Below are positions 9,513 through 18,785 of a DNA stretch of 60,198 nucleotides, piece after piece; position 1 is the first letter of the stretch, and each line of letters begins with the position of its first letter. The translations under genes and the position numbers were made by a program. The stretch spans positions 1-60,198 of the forward strand of contig CAZVME010000010.1 in NCBI GenBank assembly GCA_964628835.1, written 5' to 3'. The notes under the pieces were generated by a model, which was not told the DNA's origin, did no database searches, and saw only the letters and a list, made by a program, of their open reading frames with translations. The DNA is from JAAGZL01 sp964628835 (lineage in GTDB: Bacteria; Pseudomonadota; Gammaproteobacteria; Chromatiales; Chromatiaceae).

Positions 9513-9820
9513 AGCGTGCGGCCTCCTTGTTAATGGAGTTATCAGTATGTTCAGGTGGTAGCTAAATAGCCGGGAATGAGACCACCAGATCAGTTAATGA
9601 GTCTACGATTAATTCAGTATTCCGGGGTATGCCGGAGTCTATGTGCTTGATTCTATGGATCCTGGCATGCGCCGGGATGACAGAAAGTGAATTAATCAGA
9701 ACCTCCCTGAATTATAGCGGCCATTTACGATGATGGTGGTTTGTTTATGCAGAATAGCGATATACAGCTTATGACGGGATGGTGTGGATCGGCCGGAATT
9801 TACGGTTAATACTGGGTTTT
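9513..9820. other. intergenic spacer, repeat-bearing
   Basis: No gene was recognised here. The spacer holds the inverted-repeat-bounded element at 9607-9697, described separately, and presumably the promoter of the CBS gene. Confidence 0.5.
9607..9697. repeat. inverted-repeat-bounded 91-bp element
   Basis: A perfect 10-base inverted repeat (GATTAATTCA at 9607-9616 and its complement at 9688-9697) encloses two GC-rich hairpin-like motifs, around CCGGGGTATGCCGG and CCTGGCATGCGCCGGG. The inner part resembles the short palindromic interspersed repeats of many proteobacteria. No second copy was found in this window. Confidence 0.4.
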
Positions 9821-10282
9821 TCAGTCATTATATGTGGCCTTGAATGATTTTGTAGTGAAGCCGTTTAACCTCTTTTTGCCCACCAGTATTATGGGTACTA
9901 CTCTTCCCCTGAGCTTATTGTAGTCTCGTCGTCCTTTCGCGCTGGCTTCAATGTCGTACTCCTTGAAGGCAATCCCATTCTGGTTGAAATATCTTCTGGC
10001 ATTTTTGCATATTCCGCACCAGATCGCGCTGTACATGACCACCGGTTTTCGTGCTGATTTTTTGCTTCTGGGTTTAGTGTTATCTGGTTTCTGTAGTTTG
10101 TGGCTGGTGTTGGTGTTTATCTTTGGTTTCACAATCTCCGCCTCGCCCCCTGTCGGTGGGCTGCTGGAAAAATGGGCTTTGCCAGCAGCATCCACCCATT
10201 TGTAAATCTGTCCGAAACCGCTGCCGGAGATGGCCAGTAGCATGATAGAGAGGAGCAGGGTGGTGTATATCTTTAGGTTCAT
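9821..10282 (-). CDS. DUF4124 plus glutaredoxin-like periplasmic protein
   Basis: This 153-residue protein has a signal peptide (about 1-24). A DUF4124 motif follows (IYKWVDAAGKAHFSSSPP, about 26-44). After a Lys/Pro-rich linker there is a glutaredoxin-like fold (about 78-150) whose active site WCGIC is a CxxC pair. The cis-Pro region (RVVPIILV) is also present. The architecture suggests an exported thiol-disulfide protein; its substrate is unknown. It lies 69 bp upstream-of-stop from metY but has no obvious link with it. Confidence 0.82.
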   Translation of the reverse strand: MNLKIYTTLLLSIMLLAISGSGFGQIYKWVDAAGKAHFSSSPPTGGEAEIVKPKINTNTSHKLQKPDNTKPRSKKSARKPVVMYSAIWCGICKNARRYFNQNGIAFKEYDIEASAKGRRDYNKLRGRVVPIILVGKKRLNGFTTKSFKATYND

Positions 10283-10351
10283 TGGCTCGATTATTTACGA
10301 TACTTGTAGCTTGTCAGCGGTTCCGCCGGGAAATCCTGGCAGAACTGGCGC

Positions 10352-11632
10352 TTAGCTTGTGGTCACATTATCCAGTGCCTGATCTACATCGGCAAGGATG
10401 TCGTCTATATGCTCAATGCCAACAGATATCCGTACCAGGTCTTCAGATACCCCGGCGCTTTGCAGCTCCTCTGGGCTTAGCTGGCGGTGGGTTGTGGATG
10501 CGGGATGGCAGGCGAGAGATTTTGCGTCGCCAATGTTCACCAGTCGCAGGATCATCTGCAGGGCGTCAATGAACTGGCCTCCGGCCTCACTGCCGCCGTT
10601 GATACCGAAACTGAGGATGCCGGATGCCTGTCCTCGGGTAATCTTCTGGCAGGTGGCGTAATCAGGGCTATCCTCCAGTGCGGCATAGTTTACCCATCCC
10701 ACCTTGGGGTGCCGTCGCAGATGTTGCGCCAGCTTGAGGCCGTTTTCACAGTGACGCTCCATCCGCAGGCCCAGGGTCTCCAGACCCTGTAGGATCAGAA
10801 AGGAGCTGTGGGGTGCCAGGGCGGCGCCGGTGTTGCGCAAGGGCACCACTCGGCAACGCCCAATATACGCTGCCTCGCCAAATGCCTCGGTGTATACCAC
10901 GCCATGATATGAGGGGTCAGGTGTGCTGAGCATGGGGAAGCGTTCCTTGCTGCCGGCCCAGTCAAACTTGCCGGAATCAATAATGATGCCGCCTACGGTG
11001 GTTCCATGGCCGCCGATATATTTGGTCAGGGAGTGGATGACGATATCCGCCCCAAACTTGAAGGGCTGACACAGATAAGGTGTGGCAACGGTGTTATCTA
11101 CTATCAGGGGTATGCCGTGGCGGTGGGCTATCTCTGCCAGTTTCTCCAGATCCACCACGTTACCGGCAGGGTTGCCGATGGACTCGCAAAAGAGCGCGCG
11201 GGTCTTTTTATCGATCAGCTGTTCCATGGCCTGGTGGTCAGAGGCTGAAGCCATGCGCACGTCTATGCCCTGTTGTGGGAAGGTGTGGGCAAACAGGTTG
11301 TAGGTTCCGCCATACAGTTGTGAGGTGCTGACAATGTTGTCCCCAACCTTGGTGATGCACTGAATGGCGTAGGTGATCGCAGCCATGCCGGAGGCTACGG
11401 CCAACGCGCCAACGCCACCCTCCATCTCCGCCAGTCGTTGCTCCAGGACTGCCGTGGTTGGGTTCATGATTCGGGTGTAGATGTTGCCAGCAACTTTCAG
11501 ATCAAACAGGTCGGCCCCATGCTGGGTATCATCAAATGTATAGGATGTGGTTTGGTAGATAGGTACGGCGGCAGCCTTGGTGGTTGCTTCAGACTCATAC
11601 CCATGATGCAGTGCCATGGACTCAAGTTTCAT
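10352..11632 (-). CDS. metY: O-acetylhomoserine sulfhydrylase (PLP-dependent)
   Basis: This 426-residue cytoplasmic enzyme is of the Cys/Met-metabolism PLP family. The PLP lysine lies in HSLTKYIGGHGTTVGG, and a phosphate-binding segment YGGTYNLF and the conserved SIGNPAGNV are present. The length (~430) and the inserts typical of MetY favour O-acetylhomoserine aminocarboxypropyltransferase, which makes homocysteine from O-acetylhomoserine and sulfide, over the shorter cystathionine gamma-synthase (~390). The ATG is preceded by GAGGA. No methionine genes flank it. Confidence 0.88.
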   Translation of the reverse strand: MKLESMALHHGYESEATTKAAAVPIYQTTSYTFDDTQHGADLFDLKVAGNIYTRIMNPTTAVLEQRLAEMEGGVGALAVASGMAAITYAIQCITKVGDNIVSTSQLYGGTYNLFAHTFPQQGIDVRMASASDHQAMEQLIDKKTRALFCESIGNPAGNVVDLEKLAEIAHRHGIPLIVDNTVATPYLCQPFKFGADIVIHSLTKYIGGHGTTVGGIIIDSGKFDWAGSKERFPMLSTPDPSYHGVVYTEAFGEAAYIGRCRVVPLRNTGAALAPHSSFLILQGLETLGLRMERHCENGLKLAQHLRRHPKVGWVNYAALEDSPDYATCQKITRGQASGILSFGINGGSEAGGQFIDALQMILRLVNIGDAKSLACHPASTTHRQLSPEELQSAGVSEDLVRISVGIEHIDDILADVDQALDNVTTS

Positions 11633-11848
11633 CTGTTCCTCACTTTAGAAGTTTCGAATTAAGCGCCGGTTTATTGTTGTAATTTACCCATGAGAGCCGT
11701 TCTCATGGTGACGCAAGGCCATCCGTCCACTTGACCATAATTAATCTGATTTCTCAAGCCGCTAATGTGTAGGACTAGTCAGACAAACAGGGGGCCGTGC
11801 TTGTAGATTAGATTTGTCATGGTCAGCGCCATTGCCTATTGCCTGGGG

Positions 11849-12553
11849 TTAATCATGGTCTGGCAGGTAGGCGGAAAACAGGTGTTGGATTTCGTCCAGA
11901 TGATCCTCCAGCATGAACGGCATAATACTAGCGAAGGTATCCAGAATGATAACGGCATTTATTGAAGAGTCGGTCTGTGCGACGGCTTTAATGCGTTTGG
12001 CAATGTCTATATTTACCTGGTGCAGGTTGCGATATATTTCGCCCAGCCCGGAAAGTTCCAGATCTGCGGTCTTTCCTTTCTGCTTCAGAAAGTACTGGGC
12101 CAGCAGGTACATACCCGCAGCCCGGTATATAGTGTCCTCTTCTGTAGCCAGTGGCAGATGGAAGCGTGCCATTGGTTTCATGTAGTTGGTGTGGGGGCAG
12201 CCGCTGGTGGCAAACAGTAGCCCGAGCAGGGAGCTGATCCCTTTTTGTACGGTGGTGTGCTGGGATACGCGGCGCGTATCGGTGATAACCTCAAGATCTA
12301 TTTCGTGGTAGGAGAGTACGTTGTCAAAATGTCCCACCACATAGGAGATATTTGCCGCCACTGGGCAGGTTGGGTGATCCTCCTTATCCAGGGTGCAGTG
12401 CGGACACTGGTGGAAGGATAGGTCTGTCCACTCTGGGGGTTTGTGTTGCAGTTGCCCGCTTGATTCCAGACTCTGTTCATCCAGGTGCAGGTCAATCACC
12501 TCTTCTCCACGGTCACCCAGGTGAAAAATGTAACGGATATCAATTGTGCCCAC
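11849..12553 (-). CDS. conserved hypothetical protein with Cys pairs (DUF6901-like)
   Basis: This 234-residue soluble protein begins with a GTG codon that has an AAAGGGG-type ribosome site ~10 bp upstream. Residues about 48-70 contain CPHC followed by CPVA, and residues about 118 contain GCPHTNYMKP. These Cys/His clusters look like a metal- or cluster-binding site. The C-terminal half is helical. I believe it belongs to the family called DUF6901, but its function is unknown. It stands alone between metY and the RND operon. Confidence 0.65.
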   Translation of the reverse strand: MGTIDIRYIFHLGDRGEEVIDLHLDEQSLESSGQLQHKPPEWTDLSFHQCPHCTLDKEDHPTCPVAANISYVVGHFDNVLSYHEIDLEVITDTRRVSQHTTVQKGISSLLGLLFATSGCPHTNYMKPMARFHLPLATEEDTIYRAAGMYLLAQYFLKQKGKTADLELSGLGEIYRNLHQVNIDIAKRIKAVAQTDSSINAVIILDTFASIMPFMLEDHLDEIQHLFSAYLPDHD

Positions 12554-12749
12554 TCCAGGATTACCCCTTTGTTATCTGTGAGATGGGAATGAAACTTCTG
12601 TAACAGAGTAACGGCTAAGGGGTATGGCCTTACCTGGGTGCATTCTCATCTTCTTTTGATTCGTTGCCACGCCTATCTGTAAATGTAGACAAAATTGGCT
12701 CAGACTGCGAATGGCTGGTGGCTCAGGATGAGTTTATGTGCTCGGTGGA

Positions 12750-15700
12750 CTATGCCTCTGTAGCCGGATCAAGTCTGGGTTTTTCAAATTGGATAAGAAA
12801 TGCCAGCAGTGCTGGCACCACGAACAGGGTGAGCAGGGTGGACAGCGCCAGTCCACCCAGGATTACACTGCCGAGGCCGCGATACAGCTCGGTGCCGGAG
12901 CCCTGCGCCAGCACCAGTGGCAGCAACCCAAACAGGCTGGTGGTGGTACTCATGAAGATGGGGCGGATCCTGGTGCGCACCGAGTGCAGGACTGCCTCCA
13001 GACCCTGTTGTCCCTCAAAACGCACGTTGTTCAGGGACTGATGCACGATCAGGATGGCGTTGTTTACCACCGTACCCACCAGGATGATGAAACCCAACAT
13101 CACCAGGATGTCGAAATGCTGCTGCGCCACAAACTGGTTTACCAGGGCCAGGCCAATAAAACCGCCCGCCGCCGCCAAGGGCACCGAGAACATGATGATC
13201 AGGGGGTAGATGTAGTTGCCGAACAGGGCAGACATCAGCAGGTAGGTGATCACAATCGCCAGCAGTAAGTTCCACTGTAGGGCGATCCTGGTTTCAGTCA
13301 GCTTGTCGGCGTTGCCGCCGATGGAGACCTGCACCCCTTTTAGTTTTCCCTCTTTCTGCAACTGGGGAGCCAGCTTGTCAGACACCAATTCCATCGCCGT
13401 CTGCAGAGGTACATCAGCGGGTGGTGTCACCTCCAGACGGATGGTGCGTTTGCGTTCCAGGTGATCGATCTGGGTCATGCCTTGGCCGTACTCCAACCTA
13501 GCCAGACTGCCCACCTGTACCAGCTCTCCGTAACGGCTGGCAATAACCTTGTCCAGCAACTCCTCCGGGGTGTTGGCCTTTTGGCCGCCGCTGGTGACCA
13601 CCATATCCATCACTTTGCTGCCATCCGGCTTGTACTCGCCGATCTTGCGGCCATCCATCAGTACATCCACATATATACCCAGGTCTCGCTCAGATAGGCC
13701 GTTGGCCACCACCCGGGAGCGATCCGGGATTAGATTGGCCTCGGGGTAACTGATCTCCAGGGATGGCACCGGTCGCACCTGGGCCTTGGGGATGGCAGCA
13801 CTGATAGCGCCAAACATGGTGCGGGCGGCATTCACTATCTCCTGGTTGTCGCTGCCGGAGATGTTTACATCCACCGTCCTGCCCTTGCCGATGCCGGACT
13901 CAAATATGCCACGCTGGATACTCACTCCAAACATGCCGGGGATAGAGTTCATGATCTCGGTAAACAGCGGCATCATCTTGCGTGCCTCGGTTACATGTTT
14001 GTTGGTACCGCCAAACAGGGTCACCAGATCTGATGCCACATAGAATATATTCTGGATCTGCGGCACCCCATCCTTGCCATCTTCAACTAAATAGGGCGCA
14101 GTGCGTTCGGCAATGTATTCACCAATCTCCTGGCGTTTCTGTTCCGAGTAGCCCGGTGGTGGCACCAGGATGTTGAGGATAAGATTGCGGTTGCCCTGGG
14201 GCAGGTACTCCGCCTTGGGCAACAGGCTCATGGCCGCTACGATGGAGGCGGTGGTGAATACGGCCACGGTGAGGATGCGGGTGAAACCGTTTTTCAGTGT
14301 GGCCTTGGACAGAAACATGATCATGCGCACAAACCAGTTGCCGTCATCCGAGTTGGCGATGCGTTCCTTTACCCCATTTTTGCTCATACCATAGAACTTG
14401 TTGGTTATGGCCGGTATTACCGATACCGATACGAACAGGCTGATCAGGATGGAGAAGGTGATGGCGATGGCTATATCACGAAACAGTTGTCCTGCCTCCT
14501 CCTCGATAAACAGCACCGGCAGGAACACCGCAACGGTGGTGACCGTAGATGCCAGTACCGCACCCCATACCTCGCGGGTGCCGTCATAGGAAGCCAGGAA
14601 TGCGCTCTTGCCCATGCGCCGATGCCGGTCGATGTTCTCCAGCACTACGATGGAGTTGTCCACCAACATACCTACCGCAAAGGTGATGCCGGCCAGACTC
14701 ATGACGTTGATGTTGCGGTCAAACAGATACATGAAAAAGAAGGTACCCATTACCGAGATGGGTATGGCTATAGCCACGGTGAGGGTGGAACTAACCGAGC
14801 GCAGAAATAGCAACAGTACGGTGATGGCCAGGATGCCGCCGATCATCAGGTTGGTCTGCACTGTGTCGATGGCGGTGTTTATGTATGGGGTCTGGTCATG
14901 CACCCAGTCGAAGAAGATGCCGTTATCCTTGAGTAGTCCGGCGTTTAGACCGTTCACCACCTCACGCATGTTGGCAGTGAGTTCCAGTACATTGGCTCCG
15001 GCCTCTTTTCTCACTCCCACTACAATCATGGGTTGGCCGTTATGTAATACCGCCGGGGGGTTGGAGTAGTAACCAAAGCCGGTTTCGGCTACGTCCCGCA
15101 GGTAGATGCGGTGCAGGCCGTCGTCCTCCAGCAGCAGCTCTCCTGCATCTGCAGGGGTCTGGAACTGGCTAACGGTGCGGATGCGGTAGTTGCGTTTGGC
15201 CAGCCCCATGACGCCGGCTGACACATCGCTGTTGGCGCTCTGCACCCTGCTGATTACTGTGTCCAGGGTGATCTTGTGATCGGCCAGGCGCGCCGGATCC
15301 ACCGCTATCTCCAGGCGTTTTTCTGTGCCGCCAAACACAAATAGCGAACCTACCCCGGGTACCCGCTCCAGGGAGTGGCGTACCTCGTCTTCAAAGAAGG
15401 TGCGGTAGGTCTTGATGCGTAGGGGATCACCATCCAGGGTCTTGAGCATCATCCAGATTATCGGGGAGTTCTCGGCGCTGGAGGTGCTGACTACGGGCTT
15501 GTCGGCATTTTCCGGGTAGTCTGGTACTTCATTCAGTTTGTTGGTGACCCGCACCATGGCATCGTTCAGTCTCTCTCCCACCTTGAAGGTGAGGGTGATG
15601 GTGCCGTAGTTGTTGTAGCTGGTGCTCTCCATCACCTTGAGGCCGGATACACTCTTCAGGGCGTCCTCCTGATCCTGCACGATCTCTTTTTCGATCTCGT

Positions 15701-15869
15701 AGGGGGTGGCCCCTGGCCAGTTGGTCTGGACGCTGATCTTGGGCGCCTCCACATCTGGTGTGAGCTGCACCGGAAGGCGGCTGAGTCCGATGATGCCGAA
15801 CAGCACTACCAGGATAACGGCGGAGAAGGTGGAGACCGGTTGGTGGATGGATAGCTTTACCAGATTCAT
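12750..15869 (-). CDS. RND-family efflux transporter permease
   Basis: This 1039-residue inner-membrane pump has the duplicated RND layout: TM1 at about 13-30, a large periplasmic loop, TM2-6 at about 335-480, a second loop, and TM8-12 at about 860-1020. The TM4 motif is GMLVDNSIVVLEN, so only the first of the two AcrB-type aspartates is present, as in some HAE-1-like branches. It is driven by the proton gradient and should pair with the adaptor encoded just upstream; no TolC-type gene lies nearby. It starts 19 bp after the adaptor stop. Substrates are unknown, but the MarR gene suggests drug or phenolic inducers. Confidence 0.92.
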   Translation of the reverse strand: MNLVKLSIHQPVSTFSAVILVVLFGIIGLSRLPVQLTPDVEAPKISVQTNWPGATPYEIEKEIVQDQEDALKSVSGLKVMESTSYNNYGTITLTFKVGERLNDAMVRVTNKLNEVPDYPENADKPVVSTSSAENSPIIWMMLKTLDGDPLRIKTYRTFFEDEVRHSLERVPGVGSLFVFGGTEKRLEIAVDPARLADHKITLDTVISRVQSANSDVSAGVMGLAKRNYRIRTVSQFQTPADAGELLLEDDGLHRIYLRDVAETGFGYYSNPPAVLHNGQPMIVVGVRKEAGANVLELTANMREVVNGLNAGLLKDNGIFFDWVHDQTPYINTAIDTVQTNLMIGGILAITVLLLFLRSVSSTLTVAIAIPISVMGTFFFMYLFDRNINVMSLAGITFAVGMLVDNSIVVLENIDRHRRMGKSAFLASYDGTREVWGAVLASTVTTVAVFLPVLFIEEEAGQLFRDIAIAITFSILISLFVSVSVIPAITNKFYGMSKNGVKERIANSDDGNWFVRMIMFLSKATLKNGFTRILTVAVFTTASIVAAMSLLPKAEYLPQGNRNLILNILVPPPGYSEQKRQEIGEYIAERTAPYLVEDGKDGVPQIQNIFYVASDLVTLFGGTNKHVTEARKMMPLFTEIMNSIPGMFGVSIQRGIFESGIGKGRTVDVNISGSDNQEIVNAARTMFGAISAAIPKAQVRPVPSLEISYPEANLIPDRSRVVANGLSERDLGIYVDVLMDGRKIGEYKPDGSKVMDMVVTSGGQKANTPEELLDKVIASRYGELVQVGSLARLEYGQGMTQIDHLERKRTIRLEVTPPADVPLQTAMELVSDKLAPQLQKEGKLKGVQVSIGGNADKLTETRIALQWNLLLAIVITYLLMSALFGNYIYPLIIMFSVPLAAAGGFIGLALVNQFVAQQHFDILVMLGFIILVGTVVNNAILIVHQSLNNVRFEGQQGLEAVLHSVRTRIRPIFMSTTTSLFGLLPLVLAQGSGTELYRGLGSVILGGLALSTLLTLFVVPALLAFLIQFEKPRLDPATEA

Positions 15870-15888
15870 TTTGAGGCCTATGGAGGGG

Positions 15889-16947
15889 TCAGTTCCCTAT
15901 GATTTCAACCTGTTGGTCCGGGCGCAGGCGATCATTGCCATCAATCACCAGATCCATGCCTTTGGTTACCGGTGGCTCGGCGACCGCTACATCGGCTCCA
16001 GTCCTGGCGACGATCTTGATGGGCAGCATCTTGGCCTTGCCCTCCGCTATGGTGTAGACAAAATTTTTGCCGTTAAATTTCACCACGGCATCTCTGGGCA
16101 GTAGGCGTAGGAGCTGTTTCTGACCGGAAGGCACCTCAACACTGGCCGACATGTTGCGGATCATCTCGCGCTGGTAGGGGATGGATATCTTCAGGGTGGC
16201 GCTCTTGCTGCGGATGTCCGCCACCGGGATAAAACCCAGGATGCGGCCCTCAATCCTACTGTTCAGGGCATCGATGTTCACGGGTGCAGGGGCGCCGCTG
16301 TTTTGGAACCGCACCAGTTTTTCTGAGATGGCCACCTTTACCACCAGGTCGCTGGTGGAGGCGATCCGCGCCACCGGGGTGCCGGGGTTTACCCACTCAC
16401 CCTGTTCTTTAAGCTTGGCCAATACCACCCCGGCAAAGGGCGCACGCACGGTGCTTTTCTTCAGTTGGATCTGCAGGCGCATGATCTCTTCGTCTACGGT
16501 CTCGCGCCGTTTCATCAGAGACTGATGTTCAAAGCGGGCGTCATCGTAGGCCTGGCGACTGGCGGAGTTGGTCTGGAGCAGGTTCTCCAGTCGCTTCATA
16601 CTGCGTGCCATCTTCTCCAGATCGGCGTTGGCCTGGGCCCGCTGTTTCTGTTTTATATCCATGTCCTTGCGGATCAGATCGGTGTTTAGCTCCACCAGGG
16701 CATCACCCCGTTTCACCAGCGAACCCTCTACGGCATTCTGGCGCACGATCAGGCCAGAGATCTCACCGGACACCTCAGAGATGCGGTCGAAATCTATGGC
16801 CCCCACCAGCCTGCTGGTTGGCGCCAGCTCTTTCTCCCGGACCTGGGTAATTACCACCTTGGCAGGGGGTGGCCCTACTGGGGGGGCGGCGGCCAAGGTG
16901 AGAGGTAGTATCAATCCCAGCCAGAGTGGAAGGTGCAAATATTTCAT
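15889..16947 (-). CDS. RND efflux periplasmic adaptor subunit
   Basis: This 352-residue membrane-fusion protein has a signal peptide (about 1-20). A split lipoyl/barrel-sandwich motif (VVRQNAVEGSLVKRGDALVEL and APFAGVVLAKL) flanks a coiled-coil hairpin (about 88-160), and a beta-barrel and membrane-proximal domain follow. It bridges the RND pump to an outer-membrane channel. Its start overlaps the marR stop by 4 bp (16944-16947), and its stop lies 19 bp before the pump start, so the three genes form one operon. Confidence 0.9.
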   Translation of the reverse strand: MKYLHLPLWLGLILPLTLAAAPPVGPPPAKVVITQVREKELAPTSRLVGAIDFDRISEVSGEISGLIVRQNAVEGSLVKRGDALVELNTDLIRKDMDIKQKQRAQANADLEKMARSMKRLENLLQTNSASRQAYDDARFEHQSLMKRRETVDEEIMRLQIQLKKSTVRAPFAGVVLAKLKEQGEWVNPGTPVARIASTSDLVVKVAISEKLVRFQNSGAPAPVNIDALNSRIEGRILGFIPVADIRSKSATLKISIPYQREMIRNMSASVEVPSGQKQLLRLLPRDAVVKFNGKNFVYTIAEGKAKMLPIKIVARTGADVAVAEPPVTKGMDLVIDGNDRLRPDQQVEIIGN

Positions 16948-17369
16948 ACGAGGGTTTCCGAAATCAGATGGAGCATGTCTCTAAGTTGTTGCTGATCGTC
17001 CTTGCTCAGACCCCGGTAGGCCTGGTCCCGGTACTTTATGGCGATCTGCTCAAGTTCTGGGTAAATCTTTTGTCCGGCTTTGGTGAGATGGACGCGCACG
17101 GCGCGCCGATCTGCGGTGTCAGTTTTGCGTGATAGCAGACGTTTTTTCTGCATCCGATCCAGAATTCTGGTGATATTGGGTCGATCCTTTGCCAGTAGAT
17201 CAGCGATCTCTCGCTGCTGGAGTCCGTCGTGTTCTTGTAGTAGTGCGAGGATGGCGAACTGCTCCGGAGTAATGTCGAACGGACGCATGGCCCGCGCCAG
17301 CCCCGCCTTGAGTCGTACGTGAGCAACAAACAGATTAAAGCCGATGGTGTCCTGGATGCGGTATGCCAT
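16944..17369 (-). CDS. MarR-family transcriptional regulator
   Basis: This 141-residue winged-helix protein has a recognition region LQQREIADLLAKDRPNITRILDRMQKK at about 52-78 and a wing with the DRR motif (TADRRAVRV). I start it at the ATG at 17369; an in-frame TTG at 17405 would add 12 residues and sits inside the putative operator. As first gene of the efflux operon it is probably an autorepressor released by a small ligand. Confidence 0.88.
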   Translation of the reverse strand: MAYRIQDTIGFNLFVAHVRLKAGLARAMRPFDITPEQFAILALLQEHDGLQQREIADLLAKDRPNITRILDRMQKKRLLSRKTDTADRRAVRVHLTKAGQKIYPELEQIAIKYRDQAYRGLSKDDQQQLRDMLHLISETLV

Positions 17370-17389
17370 GGATGTAATTGTCGCAGCAA

Positions 17390-17409
17390 ATAGTTGTTGT
17401 AACAATTAT
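17390..17409. promoter_or_regulatory. putative MarR operator
   Basis: A 20-bp palindrome, ATAGTTGTTGTAACAATTAT, lies 20 bp upstream of the marR ATG. Its 9-base arms match at 8 of 9 positions around a 2-bp centre, the size and symmetry of MarR-family sites. Its position fits autorepression of the efflux operon. Confidence 0.55.
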
Positions 17410-17586
17410 ATTTTTCAGTAAACGTCACCTATAGCCACTAATAGTCTAGGCCTGGGTGTCTGTGAAATGTTGCTGGTTATGCTTTGGGGTATGGGGTTAG
17501 GTGTGGAAAAACAGACCCTTGTAGGCGCCTGCCTTACGGTAACAATCAATGTTAAGGCTTGTTTCGAGTGTGTGGTTGTAATGTGT

Positions 17587-18288
17587 CTAACTGGTTTTAT
17601 TGCGTCTGCGTGATCGCATAAATCCAAACAGGCCCAGGGCTGAGGCGAACAGGGGGGCTGCGGCCGGCAGGGGCACGGCAGACACGCCGATGTTGTCGAT
17701 AGCGCCGGAACCGTCCAGGGTGATCTGCATACTACTTACACCGCTGATGCCGCTTCCAAACTGGATGGTCTCAAACAGATTTGGAAATGTAGAGTCGCCG
17801 GTGTCGGTATTGGTCAGGTTGGCCCAGTCCAGTCCGATCTGGGTGCTGCTGTTGTCGAAGAATTTGATGGTAACTTTACCAAGCATCATGTCCATCACAT
17901 CCATGTTGGTTAGGATCACGGGGGCATCGAAGTCGAAGGTGATGGTTCCGCCACTTGCGTTATCATCCGGAGTTGTGTTGCTGCCGTTGTTCTCCTGGAT
18001 GATCAGGACGTTTCCAGCGTTATAGCCGGTGACAGAACCGCCGGCCGTGGAGAAAGGCCCCAGCAGGTCAGCGTCACCGTTGGTGTTATCTGTAGTGTCG
18101 TAGGCCCAAGCCTCTCCGATTCCGCCGGTGGCGCTTACGGTTGCGGATCCAAAACCGAAATTGACGGAGGTGACATTGGCCCCGTTGCCAAAGCCGTTGA
18201 AATCGATGGTTGCTGCATTTGTTGCGCTGGCGCTGAACAGGGCAACCGCTGCGATACCGGTAACTGCAAGAGAGAGAATTTTCTTCAT
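17587..18288 (-). CDS. PEP-CTERM-like exported protein (VPLPAA type)
   Basis: This 233-residue protein has a signal peptide (cleavage near TNA, about residue 25) and an Asn/Thr/Gly-rich beta-type body. The C-terminal tripartite signal is VPLPAAAPLFASALGLFGFMRSRRRN: a VPLPxx motif, a hydrophobic segment and an Arg cluster. Such tails are processed by exosortases in bacteria making exopolysaccharide or sheath material. No exosortase gene lies in the window. The passenger domain is not recognised. Confidence 0.8.
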   Translation of the reverse strand: MKKILSLAVTGIAAVALFSASATNAATIDFNGFGNGANVTSVNFGFGSATVSATGGIGEAWAYDTTDNTNGDADLLGPFSTAGGSVTGYNAGNVLIIQENNGSNTTPDDNASGGTITFDFDAPVILTNMDVMDMMLGKVTIKFFDNSSTQIGLDWANLTNTDTGDSTFPNLFETIQFGSGISGVSSMQITLDGSGAIDNIGVSAVPLPAAAPLFASALGLFGFMRSRRRNKTS

Positions 18289-18450
18289 GTTCCCATACGA
18301 CCCTGTAGATTAATGGGTGGCATGCTGAACCCATTGTTATGTAAAGGATTATCCATAATTATGCACGTTACGGCCCGGCGTGCAACAGCGTGAACCAGTT
18401 CACGATTTTCATGCACACTTCAGATTTTATTTACGGGGTCAGGATTCTTC

Positions 18451-18542
18451 ATCCCTCATTTGGGTTAAATGGCCGATCTCAGGGTTTTAGGCACAGGGCA
18501 GGCCCCTCCATCCCCCAATTTTGGTTAAATGGTTGATTTCAG
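18451..18542. repeat. two imperfect ~32-bp direct repeats
   Basis: Units at 18451-18482 and 18510-18542 share the order ATCCCyC, TTGGTTAAATGG and GATyTCAG with a few mismatches, separated by a 27-bp spacer. No further copies were seen. They could be remnants of an insertion or a short tandem duplication. Confidence 0.5.
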
Positions 18543-18553
18543 TAGAAAATAGT

Positions 18554-18710
18554 TTAAGAAAGCTCTGATATAGCCATCTATGGCTTTATCAGAGCACGTA
18601 AATGGAAAATGCGATTCCACATTTACTTCATTTTCAATGGCTTATGGTCATAGAAAATGGCAGGATATCCATGTACTGCTGGAACCCCTGAATAAAGCAG
18701 AGGTTCCCTA
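18554..18710 (+). mobile_element. 157-bp MITE-like element, copy 1
   Basis: The element starts TTAAGAAAGCTCTGAT and ends CAGAGGTTCCCTA, so its ends form imperfect terminal inverted repeats of ~16 bp with TA at both boundaries. Internally it has a hairpin around TAGCCATCTATGGCT and a second at the right end. It matches the reverse complement of 30846-31002 at roughly four of five positions with equal length. It has no coding capacity, so it would depend on a transposase elsewhere. Confidence 0.7.
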
Positions 18711-18785
18711 AATGTTTGGGGACCATGTGACTGATTTTAGTTATCATTGTACCCTGGTATTTAGCTTTTTGTGGACACTCTTTAT

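Larger units (their letters stand above)
18289..18785. other. repeat-rich intergenic region before ispG
   Basis: About 500 bp lack a gene. The region contains two imperfect direct repeats (18451-18542) and a full MITE-like element (18554-18710), each listed separately. The promoter of ispG must lie between the element and 18786 or within the element. Confidence 0.6.

Noticed and set aside
12738..13268. Plus-strand ORF of 176 codons with Gln/His-rich product
   Set aside because: It is antisense to the RND pump gene, of low complexity and without a ribosome site; a shadow of the minus-strand codon pattern.
18451..18542. CRISPR repeats
   Set aside because: Only two imperfect copies, a short spacer and no cas genes.
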